Shown in pieces: positions 1 to 8,546 of a stretch of DNA of 64,000 nt. Every line of letters begins with the position of its first letter. The first letter of the stretch is position 1. The notes below the pieces were generated by a model. It made no database searches and was not told where the DNA came from. It saw nothing but the letters and a program-made list of their open reading frames with translations. The stretch comes from Oscarella lobularis (lineage: Eukaryota; Porifera; Homoscleromorpha; Homosclerophorida; Oscarellidae), in NCBI RefSeq assembly GCF_947507565.1, contig NC_089177.1, positions 2,356,001 through 2,420,000 of the forward strand. Direction: 5' to 3'. Made by a program: the position numbers and the translations under genes.

Positions 1-156
1 GCGTAGCTCCGCCCAGCGCGCCCATTGGTCCGTTGGGGTCACGTTGGGCTCATCTAGCACTCTGGTTGGTTCCTTCGAATAGGTGCGATTTTTCAATGAC
101 GGTTGGACTGTTGATTGCGTCATGATCATGGTCAGCAATTCTATTCTTGACACTGA

Positions 157-590
157 ATGATGCAAGATTTCTCGCCTCAAGTTCAAGATGGCGTACGATC
201 ACCTTTCTTCTTCTTCTTCTTCGCAGTTTCGTCTTACGTTTCGCTGTACATTAACGTCAATCGGCTTTTCGCGGACTTGTCGAACGGCCCGGACATCGTG
301 AACAAACACGTGATCGAAGCAGAACGTGGCGCATGGCGTAGACGAAGAAAACGGCCGATTTCGGCAACGACGACGGCGCGGGAGCCAACAACAATGCTAA
401 TTACAGAGTAGGTGAGCGTATGGGCGATCGGATGCCCGTTTTTCACGATGAAAAAGGCGATTCGTCCGCTTGGACGTCGCCGATCATTTTCGCTTGGTTT
501 TTTTGCAGCGATTACATCCGAGAAGCGCTTCTCAATCGATAACTCAGGCTGAAGTTCGAAGAAACCGTGTGAATATTAGAACAGGTACGT
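157..590 (+). other. Possible exons of an unidentified gene
   Basis: Two short stretches here read like coding exons. A polypyrimidine tract ending in CAG at about 225 is followed by an open stretch. A second reading (T-A-D-F-G-N-D-D-G-A-G-A-N...) ends near a GT at about 406. Another CAG after a T-run at about 513 opens a segment (R-L-H-P-R-S-A-S-Q-S...) that ends at a GTACGT donor near 585. I cannot join these into one frame with confidence and recognise no domain. They may be exons of a gene that starts left of the window, or chance open frames. Low confidence. Confidence 0.2.
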
Positions 591-759
591 TTTGGAGCCC
601 CCCTGAATCAATTAGCGCATTTTCTTCGCGAATTTTGACTCGCACGAACCGTTTGACCGCTCGGGGTTGTTATACTAGCGTATTAGAGTCGATCTAGCGC
701 GTTTCGTTGGAAATCCGTGAGGTCACGATTTTTAGCATCCCACACGGTTTTCGGTCGTT

Positions 760-867
760 GGGTCACCTCTCCGATTTTCGACATCTCCTTATAAAACGGG
801 GGGATTGGTTGCAAGTTTGACTCTGCGGTGCCAAATTGACCTCACGCCTTCAATTTTGGCTAATAAT
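760..867 (+). repeat. Diverged direct repeat, copy 1 of 2
   Basis: It starts with GGGTCACCTCTCCGAT and ends with TTTTGGCTAATA, sharing both ends and several internal blocks with 1123-1230. Both copies are 108 bp long although the middle has diverged. No coding potential is seen. It may be a short non-autonomous element or a locally duplicated UTR-like segment. Confidence 0.5.
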
Positions 868-1057
868 AATTGGGTATTTTTAGTTGGTTGATACTGTATC
901 ACCACATGGATTCGTTCCCTTCTCCACAACGTTTCTTCAGTAGGGGAAAAGACGAGGTAACAAAACGGCACGAGTGAATGCCACAGATAATAGAGGAGGA
1001 GTCATAGTCTATGCAGTAGACGCATGGTGGAGTCATACCTCTACGATCTACGGCTTT

Positions 1058-1110
1058 ACAGAAACCATGAGCTACAACAGAAACCATGAGCTGTATGTAG
1101 CTCATGGTTT
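1058..1110. repeat. Direct repeat plus perfect hairpin
   Basis: ACAGAAACCATGAGCT occurs twice, at 1058-1073 and 1077-1092. The second copy continues into a perfect 12-bp inverted repeat (AAACCATGAGCT, 6-base loop, AGCTCATGGTTT) at 1081-1110. Transcribed RNA could form a stable stem-loop, but no function can be inferred from sequence alone. Confidence 0.6.
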
Positions 1111-1122
1111 TAGGTGAATTTT

Positions 1123-1230
1123 GGGTCACCTCTCCGATCTGCAACATTCTTGCGTAAAAGATATTTTATTTCTTATCTTTTTGACCTCTCAAGGTCAAAT
1201 GGACTTCACGCAGCATATTTTGGCTAATAT
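1123..1230 (+). repeat. Diverged direct repeat, copy 2 of 2
   Basis: Second copy of the 108-bp unit at 760-867, with the same first 16 bases (GGGTCACCTCTCCGAT) and the same TTTTGGCTAATA end. The middle has diverged and is T-rich. It lies just right of a hairpin-forming repeat cluster. Confidence 0.5.
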
Positions 1231-2274
1231 GTGGCATTATTGATACCGGAAGCTCATAATTGAGGTCTCGGTATCTGCACCATAGTTTAGATAGATAGTA
1301 CAGTACTGTATAGTTAAAAGACCCTACGTACTTTCTGATCTCTCCTTTGTAGACAGGACTGAAGAAGATGAAGATGAAGCTGACAAAGAGGTTGACCGTG
1401 GTCCCAACGTCCTCAGCAAGACGGGAGGTCCAAGAGACCCGGGGAATTGTAACCTAATCAATAAGTTGCATTCCCCTAAACTGCTTAGAGGCCTCCGTGG
1501 CAAGAGACCATAACTTCTAAACTGCCACCTCTCCTGGGCAAGAGCAGAAAAAAGGCCCAACTCACATGGCATGCATCTCCTGAAGGAGCTATCATATGGT
1601 AGTCTCCCCAGGAGAACGATGCCTACATCACAAGTGCTCTCACCGTGCAAGCACACATTAGCTGTGGGGACTGCAGTGTCAGTCTCTCGCCGCATTGCGA
1701 AGCGTCAACGCCGAAGGGATGATACCTCCGGCAACAGGGGACGACCTAGGACGCTCGTCCCGCCTATTGCGAAGGAAAGAGAAGATCAGACGATAGAAAT
1801 TTTAATTTTTTGAGTATTTATTTGAATAAAATTTGCTATAATTTTGTTTACTTCATAAAAAATGCGAAGGAACTGCGTGCAATCGCGTGGGACTCGCAGT
1901 ACCGAGTCAACGGAACGCGCGCGCGGGCTGGGGAGTTCAACGGGCAATCGCGTGGCACGCGCGCGCGCATCAGTACGAGGAAACGCGAGAGGAGCGTCGG
2001 ACTCACGCCACAGAGGTAACACAAGACGCGCGCGTTCATGGACGACTCCCCACTCCTGTCTCCATTACCTGGAGATCAAGAGAAAAAAAAGCATGCAACT
2101 GCCATGCACTATTCAAAACGATCAAAACATGCAAAGGTCTTTTTCTCGTATTCTTTCTTCTTCTTCCTTCATTTCACCTGCAATAGAGTGTCAGTGAAAA
2201 ATGACACAATGACTGAAAACACTTACCTTATTGACGCTTTCAGCCTAATTTGAATTCTTATAGGAATTGTACTC

Positions 2275-2410
2275 TAAAAAGAAAAACAAATTAATAAAGT
2301 CATAAATAAAATGAAAACCTGCAAAAAAACGTGAATAAAAAATCTGCAAAACCTGTGAAAAACAAAAACCTGCAAAATAAAAGAAAAACCTGTGGAGAAA
2401 ATAAAAAACC
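2275..2410 (+). repeat. A-rich degenerate AAAACCTG repeat
   Basis: An A-rich tract in which AAAACCTGCAAAA or AAAACCTGTG-like units recur at irregular spacing. It probably arose by slippage or as the tail of a mobile element. No target-site duplication can be defined. Confidence 0.4.
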
Positions 2411-3235
2411 TACTAAACTACCCTGAAAAGGAAAAGCAGGCAAGTGATAGAAAACCTAGATTACCTTATAAATCCATTGACCTAAAATATGCCTATATTC
2501 TAATCAACCTAAATTACCTAAAAATCCATTGAAAAATGGTCTAAAGCACGTGGCGGCTGCTAGCTAAGCATGAAAGGGGGAAGGAGCTACAAGCCTACTA
2601 CATAAACCGCCCTACCCTACTAGCAGCCACCAACTAACTCTTAGTGCAAAGGGAGAGGACCCATGCAAACTAACGTAGTCGCCGTGGTGATGCAAACCGA
2701 GCACGTAAGGAAGAGACTGCCATTACATAACGCCTAAATGTTGTCCCGCTACACTCCCTGCAACGTACACAATTGGGCTTCATGCGCTGCAACGACCACC
2801 AGCCCTCACTCGCGAACCCCAACCCGCCCTCGATTAGACTTCTGGAAACCAAACCTAATGATTAGACTGTTGGAAATTTTCTATGCCCACGAGCGCGGGC
2901 AGTGGCATCGCAGGCAGTCCGCGCCGTATACGTCACAGAAAGCCCCGCCCCTTAGGTGCACGCCTACACCACTGGGGGCCCCAATTAAGGGTTGCGAACC
3001 TGTTCGTCGTGTTGGCCTCGTGGCATTCTTTTGCTCTCTTTCGTCGCCAAACTAGAGAAAAAGAAGAAGGAAATGAAACGAATCGAATTGCGAGTGCACG
3101 CGATGAGGGATCGCCTAAAGGCGAGGGGATTACGCGCGTCGTCACGTCCGCGTCACGTCACCGCGCGTCGCGAAAAACGCCGTCGGAGAGTAGAAACAGC
3201 CACACGCGGATCGCTTCGACGCTCTTCGCCGTTCT

Positions 3236-3255
3236 ACCAGGGATATATCCCTGGT
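3236..3255. repeat. Perfect 20-bp palindrome
   Basis: ACCAGGGATATATCCCTGGT reads identically on both strands. It is isolated in CpG-rich non-coding DNA. It could bind a dimeric DNA-binding protein or be chance; no second copy was noticed in the window. Confidence 0.5.
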
Positions 3256-3657
3256 TCTACGCGCCGCGAGACGGACACGATAACGCGCCGCGCGCGGACG
3301 AAGCTAGCAAACGTACGCTGTTCAGTGCTCTTACCAATTGGCCTTTAGGAATCGGAGCTGCACGAGCCTCGCAGCAGCAAAGAAGTCGCTGAGATGAGCG
3401 TGCGAGAGGCGAGAGTGTGTGGTCCTCTGTGTTCACCGAAGACAAAGAGACACTTTTTAGACTAACCCGGACACTAAGGCGACCAATAGCGAAGAGCGCA
3501 TGTGCTCACGTGAAAAACGAGCAGATTAAATAGAGTTCATATCACGTGTTAGGTTTACACTCAAATTTAAATGAGCAATCCACTCGATAGCTGGAAGTGC
3601 ACATGACACAAATCGTGGTTAGTATGGCAGATACAAAACCATAAACAACCCTGCGCT

Positions 3658-3807
3658 TCAAGTTGCTAACGACAGATCACCATCCGCCGTATTTACCGTT
3701 TGCCGTGCTATTCGTTTTCGCAACCAAACGACAGTTATCACAATACCAAATATTAGAATTAGAGCGGCAGCTGGAATTCCGACAAGAACAAGAGTCGACG
3801 TATTCAT
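3658..3807 (-). CDS. Possible single-pass membrane micropeptide or terminal exon
   Basis: A 49-codon minus-strand frame starts M-N-T-S-T-L-V-L-V and is followed by a clean hydrophobic helix (about residues 6-29, ending I-T-V-V-W). A basic stop-transfer cluster (L-R-K-R) and a short polar tail ending D-G-D-L-S-L-A-T come next. This is the layout of a type I transmembrane segment plus short cytoplasmic tail. A good acceptor (TTTGTGTCCAG) sits just upstream, so it may instead be the last exon of a longer membrane protein, or an alternative 3' exon of the DOK-like gene that ends 170 bp upstream on the same strand. No family is recognised. The helix is convincing; whether this is a stand-alone gene is not. 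Confidence 0.4.
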   Translation of the reverse strand: MNTSTLVLVGIPAAALILIFGIVITVVWLRKRIARQTVNTADGDLSLAT

Positions 3808-3976
3808 GCCACCTTCTGGACACAAAGGAAATTAAAACAGTGTAAAGAGGATCAATTGAGGACAGCGATATTACGTGTACTGTATTGTTCTTAGAGCTAT
3901 GGTCTACTCCGCGTTGTACCGCAGTCTCGAGTCAAAGTCCGCACATTAATTAGCTAAATAACTGTACTTTTTATCC

Positions 3977-5408
3977 TCACTTTTCATACGGCTCGGGCTC
4001 GGGCAGCGGCTCGGGCAGCGGCTCGGGCAGCGGCTCGGGCAGCGGCTCGTAGAGCGGCTCGTAGAGCGGCTCGTAGAGCGGCTCGTAGAGCGGCTCGTCG
4101 TGCATCGGTTCGTAGAGCGGCTCGTGCATTGTCATCGGTTCGTAGAGCGGCTCGTGCATTGGCATCGGTTCGTAGAGCAGCGGCTCGCTTTGATGTCGGT
4201 GACGTCGTCGAAGCGTTGGGGATTCGTAATGATCATCCGTTGTGCCGTTCCTTTGCAGTGGCTCATAGTGAAAAGTAGGCTACACACGAATTTAGCAGAC
4301 GAACAAGTCCGAGGCTGAGTTAATTTACCTTTGGAAGAGTCGCCATCTTTTTGTTATCATTAGGCAGTTCTTCGCAATTCGCCAGACTCGGAGTACTTTG
4401 CGAGAGCACAAGCGTCTTTTGCTGCAATCTTTTTATAATCGCTTCTACAAGATCATAGATTTTTTGAGCGTCCTTGCGCAAAGTTCTAAAGACGATCTTT
4501 TCCTTTGCCGTTTGGCAATGGCTAAACGTGGAGACAGAGATTCGGAATTGCTAATAAGACCGGCAGTACATTCGCGAACGCCTCTTATCCGGACGCCTCA
4601 GACCCGGGCACGCTTGTATCTCACGAATAAGAGGCGTCCGAGTATATATACCTACCTACCTACCTACCTACCTATCTACCTACATCTACACCTACCTATT
4701 GGCCACAAAGCTAAATCCAACAGAACAGCAGCTGTAATTCTCAATGTCGCAAAAAGACCACGATTTGAGCTGCTTGGTTTTGGCTGCTTGCAAAGTGACT
4801 TCTTTTTCGGAAACGAATAGCATGCATTTTCCGCTAAAACGAAGAGCTGGAGCAGGGCTTACATTGACCGCGTAATGACCTAAGTAGAAACGATTCTGAT
4901 ACGTTTATTGACAGATTTCAACCGTTGCCGTGTATGATCACCTTCAACTACTGCTTTCCGCCTCACCGGAACAGGCGGAGAGAAAACCGATTTTGCGATA
5001 AGCGGCTTTATAGTCTCAACCCATAATTTGCTGTCTCCCGGCGATTCGCACTTGAATGTGCACACGGTTGTGTTATAGACAATGCAAAATGTATCCTCGG
5101 TCGTTTGGTAGACGGTACTTAGAATCGCCAGGGGCAAGGAGCCCTTCTGTTTTTCGCCCTTTACCTCTGATTTCCTGCTACTGTAGCAGCTAATACGCGG
5201 AAATGATGATGACTTGGGCTCTTCAACCGTCAAAACGTACCACAACTTTTTTCCAGTCTAATTAGACACCAGAGCGGATTCAGGAGAAACGGGGACTGCC
5301 GCGGTCTCTACAGTACAGGTGCCGGTGGCTTACCATTTTCTTCCAGTCTTTCTTGAAACGGTGCTCTTTTCCAGCACCTACACTATACAAGGTTAGAAAG
5401 CCCTCCAT
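3977..5408 (-). CDS. DOK: DOK-like PH/PTB adaptor with expanded YEP(L/M) tail (paralogue A)
   Basis: Predicted 356-residue cytoplasmic adaptor in five exons: 5408-5334, 5257-4942, 4879-4696, 4521-4329 and 4279-3977. An N-terminal PH domain (residues about 1-115, with G-K-K-L-W-Y-V-L) is followed by an IRS-type PTB fold (about 130-250). The tail holds H-Y-E-P-L, H-Y-E-S-P, three YEPM motifs and a run of YEPL units that decays into LPEP units, ending P-Y-E-K. DOK proteins are kinase substrates whose phosphotyrosines recruit SH2 proteins; YxxM is the classic PI3-kinase p85 site. Oddly, positions that are arginine in the sister PTB domains (I-R-R-Y and G-R-R-C) are I-E-N-Y and N-S-H-C here, so phosphopeptide binding is probably lost. 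It is the first of three neighbouring PH+PTB genes. The start is the only ATG that opens the PH domain. Confidence 0.8.
3981..4190 (-). repeat. Coding 12-bp minisatellite (YEPL/LPEP units)
   Basis: Inside the last exon of DOK-like paralogue A. On the plus strand GGCTCGGGCAGC recurs about four times, then GGCTCGTAGAGC about four times, followed by longer 24-30 bp units ending CATTGGCATCGG. Translated on the minus strand these encode E-P-L-P, E-P-L-Y and M-H-E-P-L-Y-E-P repeats. All units keep frame, so the array changes the number of candidate phosphotyrosines without disrupting the protein. Confidence 0.85.
4578..4637. mobile_element. Small inverted-repeat (MITE-like) remnant in an intron
   Basis: ACGCCTCTTATCCG (4578-4591) and its near-perfect reverse complement CGAATAAGAGGCGT (4624-4637) flank a 32-bp GC-rich centre. 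It lies in an intron of DOK-like paralogue A that is longer (about 174 bp) than the usual 50-65 bp. It resembles the end structure of a small non-autonomous DNA transposon, but the outer boundaries and target duplication are unclear. Confidence 0.4.
4650..4697 (+). repeat. (TACC)n microsatellite
   Basis: About eleven TACC/TATC/TACA tetramers in tandem. The array reaches the splice donor of the first PTB exon of DOK-like paralogue A, so length changes could affect that splice site. Confidence 0.8.
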
Positions 5409-5580
5409 ATGCGTTTTTAGAGTGATTCCGGGTTCACGAGCCTCTCCCACATTCCTTATTGCACGCGAGCCCGGATAATCTATAAATGATCTAAAATTTG
5501 ATTAACTAACGTTGGCTCTGTTGTAAGAGAGTGCTAAACTGTTCACGTAAACATGCAGGCATGGTACAGGTTTAACTAAC

Positions 5581-7145
5581 CTAACAAAACTCGACGTAGT
5601 CTTCTTCATTGTCATCTTCTTCTTCTGCCACTGCCTTTTCATCAGATTGGGAAGACCGTAGCGGCTGGTAAACTGACTCTGATTTTGATTGCAATGGCAT
5701 ATAGTTGCTGGATGATTGACTGTCGGTTCTTGAAGATCGCGAGTCGTTGCTTCCCTGCCGCCGCCGCAATGGCTCATACTTACCATCGCTACTAACAGAG
5801 CACTTCTTCCATTCCAACTCGACAATCTCGCCGTCGTCAACAGCTTCGGATAAACTGGCCATACCCTATAACACTCCAAATGTATACGTTGTTTTTCAGT
5901 TTGTACACTTCTTTACCCGTCCCAAATTGTGCTTTGTAGTGCCTGGTTCTTCGAAACTACGTGTACGTTCATGGGAAGAGGCAATCGCTTCCGAACACTT
6001 TCTGACGTTGTCGTAGATCTGTATCGCTTCACTCCCCAATGTCGTAAAGACAAACAAACCCTCGCCGGTGTTGCAACGCCTATCATAGTTACGGGGATAA
6101 ACTTTTGCTGTATACGGACGGATCTTCAACTGCACCTTCCAGCTTCAAAGCTGAATTCGCTCGTTTTGCACGAGTATCTTCGGATGAATTGGTACGGCCA
6201 CGTTTCGACTACTTCATCGTTTTGTGGGTCAACAATGGAAATTCCTCGTTTTGATATTCGCAATTCGCATCGGCCGCTGAATTTCAACTTGGAGCCGGGG
6301 CAGAAGAAGACAGTAAAACGATCTACTGAGCCAAGTCAAATCGGTGTTCTCAAAATTATGGAGTGGGCTCAGTCTCACCAATATTTGAACGATCTGAAGG
6401 GATTGAGCCAACCGAATAGGACTTTTTCACATTAGGCGTTGGACGAGGTGGCGGAGGCGGAGCGGGTGCAGACCCTTTGAGAGCTTTCGTCCATTCTTTA
6501 GCTTCTTCAGTGGAAAAACATTCGAAAATGTAGACAATTCGATCGCACGCAATTTGAATATTATTTGGTCGATCTTTATCCGGATCAACGCCTGAGATGT
6601 TGCTCAGAGAAAGCGTCGCCTTCGGCTTCTTGGCCTGGTGAAAAGTGAAGGCATCTTTGTAGCAATCGAATTCCAATTGCGGTGTCGAATTACTGCCGCG
6701 TCGTTTGAGAACGTACCACAACTTCTCTCCAAACTATACGAAGGCAAAGACAATCCGTATCCAATCAGTTAATTAATTAAAGCCAACACAGAAAAATGTC
6801 TAAGTTGAGAAGACGTATTCTCTATTCTCTATTATGGACTAACAGGGGCCTCAAATAGCCACCTAATTAATTTATCTGGTCCATAGTCCAAACACGACTG
6901 GCTCGGGCCACTCCCTATCAAATGAGGCATGATGGTGGTCTACATCTGGTACTAAAACGGCCTGCAGGATCTCCGTAATGGTCTTTCTATAATATTACGT
7001 ACAGGGCAAACAGATGATTCAGTCTTACTATTTTTCTCGTGATGTTTTCATGCTTAGTTGTCGCCGCAACCGCAGCGTCTTGCCTCGATCGTGTACTATT
7101 CAACTTTAGCCAACCGCTTTTTAAGAATTCGACCGTGTTGGTCAT
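5581..7145 (-). CDS. DOK: DOK-like PH/PTB adaptor (paralogue B)
   Basis: Predicted 368 residues in five exons: 7145-7029, 6733-6379, 6322-6136, 6079-5917 and 5865-5581. The protein begins M-T-N-T-V-E-F and enters a PH domain at K-S-G-W-L-K-L, continuing with G-E-K-L-W-Y-V-L-K. A proline-rich linker leads to an IRS-type PTB domain (F-T-V-F-F...W-P-Y-Q-F-I-R-R-Y...F-E-A-G-R-R-C-N-T-G-E-G). The tail carries K-Y-E-P-L, N-Y-M-P-L, V-Y-Q-P-L and D-Y-V-E-F as candidate phosphotyrosines and ends in an acidic stretch. The basic PTB residues are intact, unlike paralogue A. An intron splits the G-R|R-C codon pair, as in paralogue C. It is divergent from COX18, whose likely start lies about 100 bp away. 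The role is inferred from the DOK family: docking between activated tyrosine kinases and SH2 proteins at the membrane. Confidence 0.85.
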
Positions 7146-7242
7146 GATGAACCGAGCGGAGATCCGGCGAACGTCAGACGACCGGACAGTCCGTGCTTTC
7201 CGAGCTGCTTCCGTCTTCGGCCAAACCAGCGCGCGCGCTAGC
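7146..7242. promoter_or_regulatory. Bidirectional promoter of DOK-like B and COX18
   Basis: Only about 97 bp separate the DOK-like B start codon (minus) from the likely COX18 start (plus), so one region must drive both. An alternative in-frame COX18 ATG at 7144 would overlap the DOK-like start codon in a TCATGA palindrome. No TATA box is evident. Confidence 0.5.
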
Positions 7243-8193
7243 ATGTACAAATGCGTTTCAAGACGGTTTCTCCCTATCCAAAGCGCAGCAATTCGAAAAG
7301 CGTCAGTAGCGTCGACGTCGAACGCAACCGACCCGACGCCCTGGCTTCTCATCCCGCCCGATTTCCCCCCCATCGCACTCGCGCAGACAATGTTCGAAAG
7401 CGTTCACGCCCTCCCAATGCCCTGGTGGGCAACGATCGTCTCGACGACAATCGTCCTCCGATCGATCGTCACCCTACCGCTCGCCATCCACCAGAACCGC
7501 ATCACGGCGAAAATCGCCGCGCTCGCACCGACGGCGAAGGAATACTCGGACGCCGTGCGTCATCGCGTCGTCGTCGCGTGTCGACGCGCGAATCTGCCGG
7601 CGTCCGAGGCAAATCGGCGCTACAGAAAAGAGCTACGCGCGGCGCTCGGCTCGCTGTATCGTGCCGAAGGCTGCAGCCCGTGGCGCGTCGCGATTCTGCC
7701 GTGGATTCAGTTGCCGCTTTGGATCGCGCTCTCGCTCGGCTTGCGGAACGTTTGCGGCGCCTATCCGGGCGTCGTCGCCGACTCCGCGCTCGTCGGGGAG
7801 GGAATTCTCTGGTTCAGTGATCTCGCCGCGCCCGATTCCTATTGGATACTCCCCGTCGCGCTGGGCGTGTCGAATTTGGCGAATATTCAGCTGAACGTTT
7901 TGCGTCGGAAAAAGGGAAGCGTGCCGTCGCGTTTTAGTCGCATTCTGACGAATTCGTTTCGTGTCTTGACCGTTGGGATGGTCTACGTTGCCGGACACGT
8001 TCCCGCCGCGCTCTCCCTCTATTGGGTGACGTCGAGCGCGTTTGGACTGGTGCAAAACGTTGCGTTTAAATTTCCCGCCGTTCGGCGGTTGCTACGGATA
8101 CCAAAAGCGCCTGGCGATTTGGAGCGCCCGTTTCGAGATATTCGACTGCGGTTGAGGGAGGGAATGCAAGAGTTTTTGGAGAAGCAAAGGTGA
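7243..8193 (+). CDS. COX18: COX18, mitochondrial inner-membrane insertase (YidC/Oxa1/Alb3 family)
   Basis: Single-exon gene of 316 residues. The chosen start gives M-Y-K-C-V-S-R-R-F, a basic amphipathic N terminus typical of a mitochondrial targeting signal. A longer in-frame start upstream exists (7039 or 7144) but would run into the divergent DOK-like gene. The body matches COX18: a first membrane segment around P-W-W-A-T-I-V-S-T-T-I-V-L-R, a charged matrix loop, then W-I-Q-L-P-L-W-I-A-L-S-L-G-L-R and later hydrophobic segments (W-I-L-P-V-A-L-G-V-S-N-L, A-L-S-L-Y-W-V-T-S-S). COX18 inserts the C-terminal tail of mitochondrially encoded COX2 across the inner membrane during complex IV assembly. 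It lies between two DOK-like paralogues and seems functionally unrelated to them. Confidence 0.92.
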   Translation: MYKCVSRRFLPIQSAAIRKASVASTSNATDPTPWLLIPPDFPPIALAQTMFESVHALPMPWWATIVSTTIVLRSIVTLPLAIHQNRITAKIAALAPTAKEYSDAVRHRVVVACRRANLPASEANRRYRKELRAALGSLYRAEGCSPWRVAILPWIQLPLWIALSLGLRNVCGAYPGVVADSALVGEGILWFSDLAAPDSYWILPVALGVSNLANIQLNVLRRKKGSVPSRFSRILTNSFRVLTVGMVYVAGHVPAALSLYWVTSSAFGLVQNVAFKFPAVRRLLRIPKAPGDLERPFRDIRLRLREGMQEFLEKQR

Positions 8194-8546
8194 TCTATAC
8201 TGTTCGCATAGCGGATTGCATAAAATTGACATTGATCAATACGAACTCGTGCTTTTGTTCGGTTGTAGAGGTGAAAGGTTATCTTATTTCTATAAGGAAG
8301 TCTGTTGTAGGACTGTTCCATGGCTGTTCCGGGTTTCTCTCACCCAGTCGTGTGCTGTGATGGATCTTTTATTGGTTAGGTAGACGAAAACGTTTGGCGA
8401 AGGTTATTGACGTAAGTTGCTACAAAACGTCAAGAGTCGTGGATTCAATGTAAGTGTACATCACGTGAGTTGACAAATCTCCTACGTCACTGTAGTCTGC
8501 TGTTCGTCGTTACGCGCTCTTCACCGACTGCGGCTGGCCGCAGCCC

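Larger units (their letters stand above)
591..1810. other. Gene-poor stretch with local repeats
   Basis: No convincing gene is seen. The stretch holds a pair of diverged 108-bp direct repeats (760-867 and 1123-1230) and a direct/inverted repeat cluster at 1058-1110. A minus-strand open frame of about 120 codons at 1324-1695 has no recognisable domain and looks like decayed repeat or UTR sequence. The 1340-1790 part is moderately GC-rich and could be a remnant of a mobile element, but I see no terminal repeats. Confidence 0.4.
1811..3650. other. Gene-poor stretch: CG-rich and A-rich low-complexity DNA
   Basis: No gene is supported. About 1860-2030 is CG-rich with repeated CAATCGCGTGG and CGCGCG runs. 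About 2275-2410 is A-rich with a degenerate AAAACCTG(C) unit repeated several times. 2550-2631 holds a short inverted repeat around CTAGCAGCC. 2880-3450 is CpG-rich with a long open frame of biased, arginine-rich composition that I treat as spurious. A 20-bp palindrome sits at 3236-3255. The whole region resembles repeat-derived or CpG-rich regulatory DNA. Confidence 0.4.

Noticed and set aside
1324-1695. 123-codon minus-strand frame as a gene
   Set aside because: No domain, poor composition, serine run at the end and no splice context; more likely repeat or UTR sequence.
2883-3392. 169-codon plus-strand frame
   Set aside because: CpG-rich DNA with several open frames at once, biased composition and no domain or splice support.
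3981-4190. CRISPR-like repeat array
   Set aside because: Units are 12 bp, contiguous without spacers, and encode in-frame YEPL/LPEP repeats; this is a coding minisatellite.
5929-6435. 168-codon plus-strand frame
   Set aside because: Antisense to the PTB exons of DOK-like paralogue B, which have clear family motifs.
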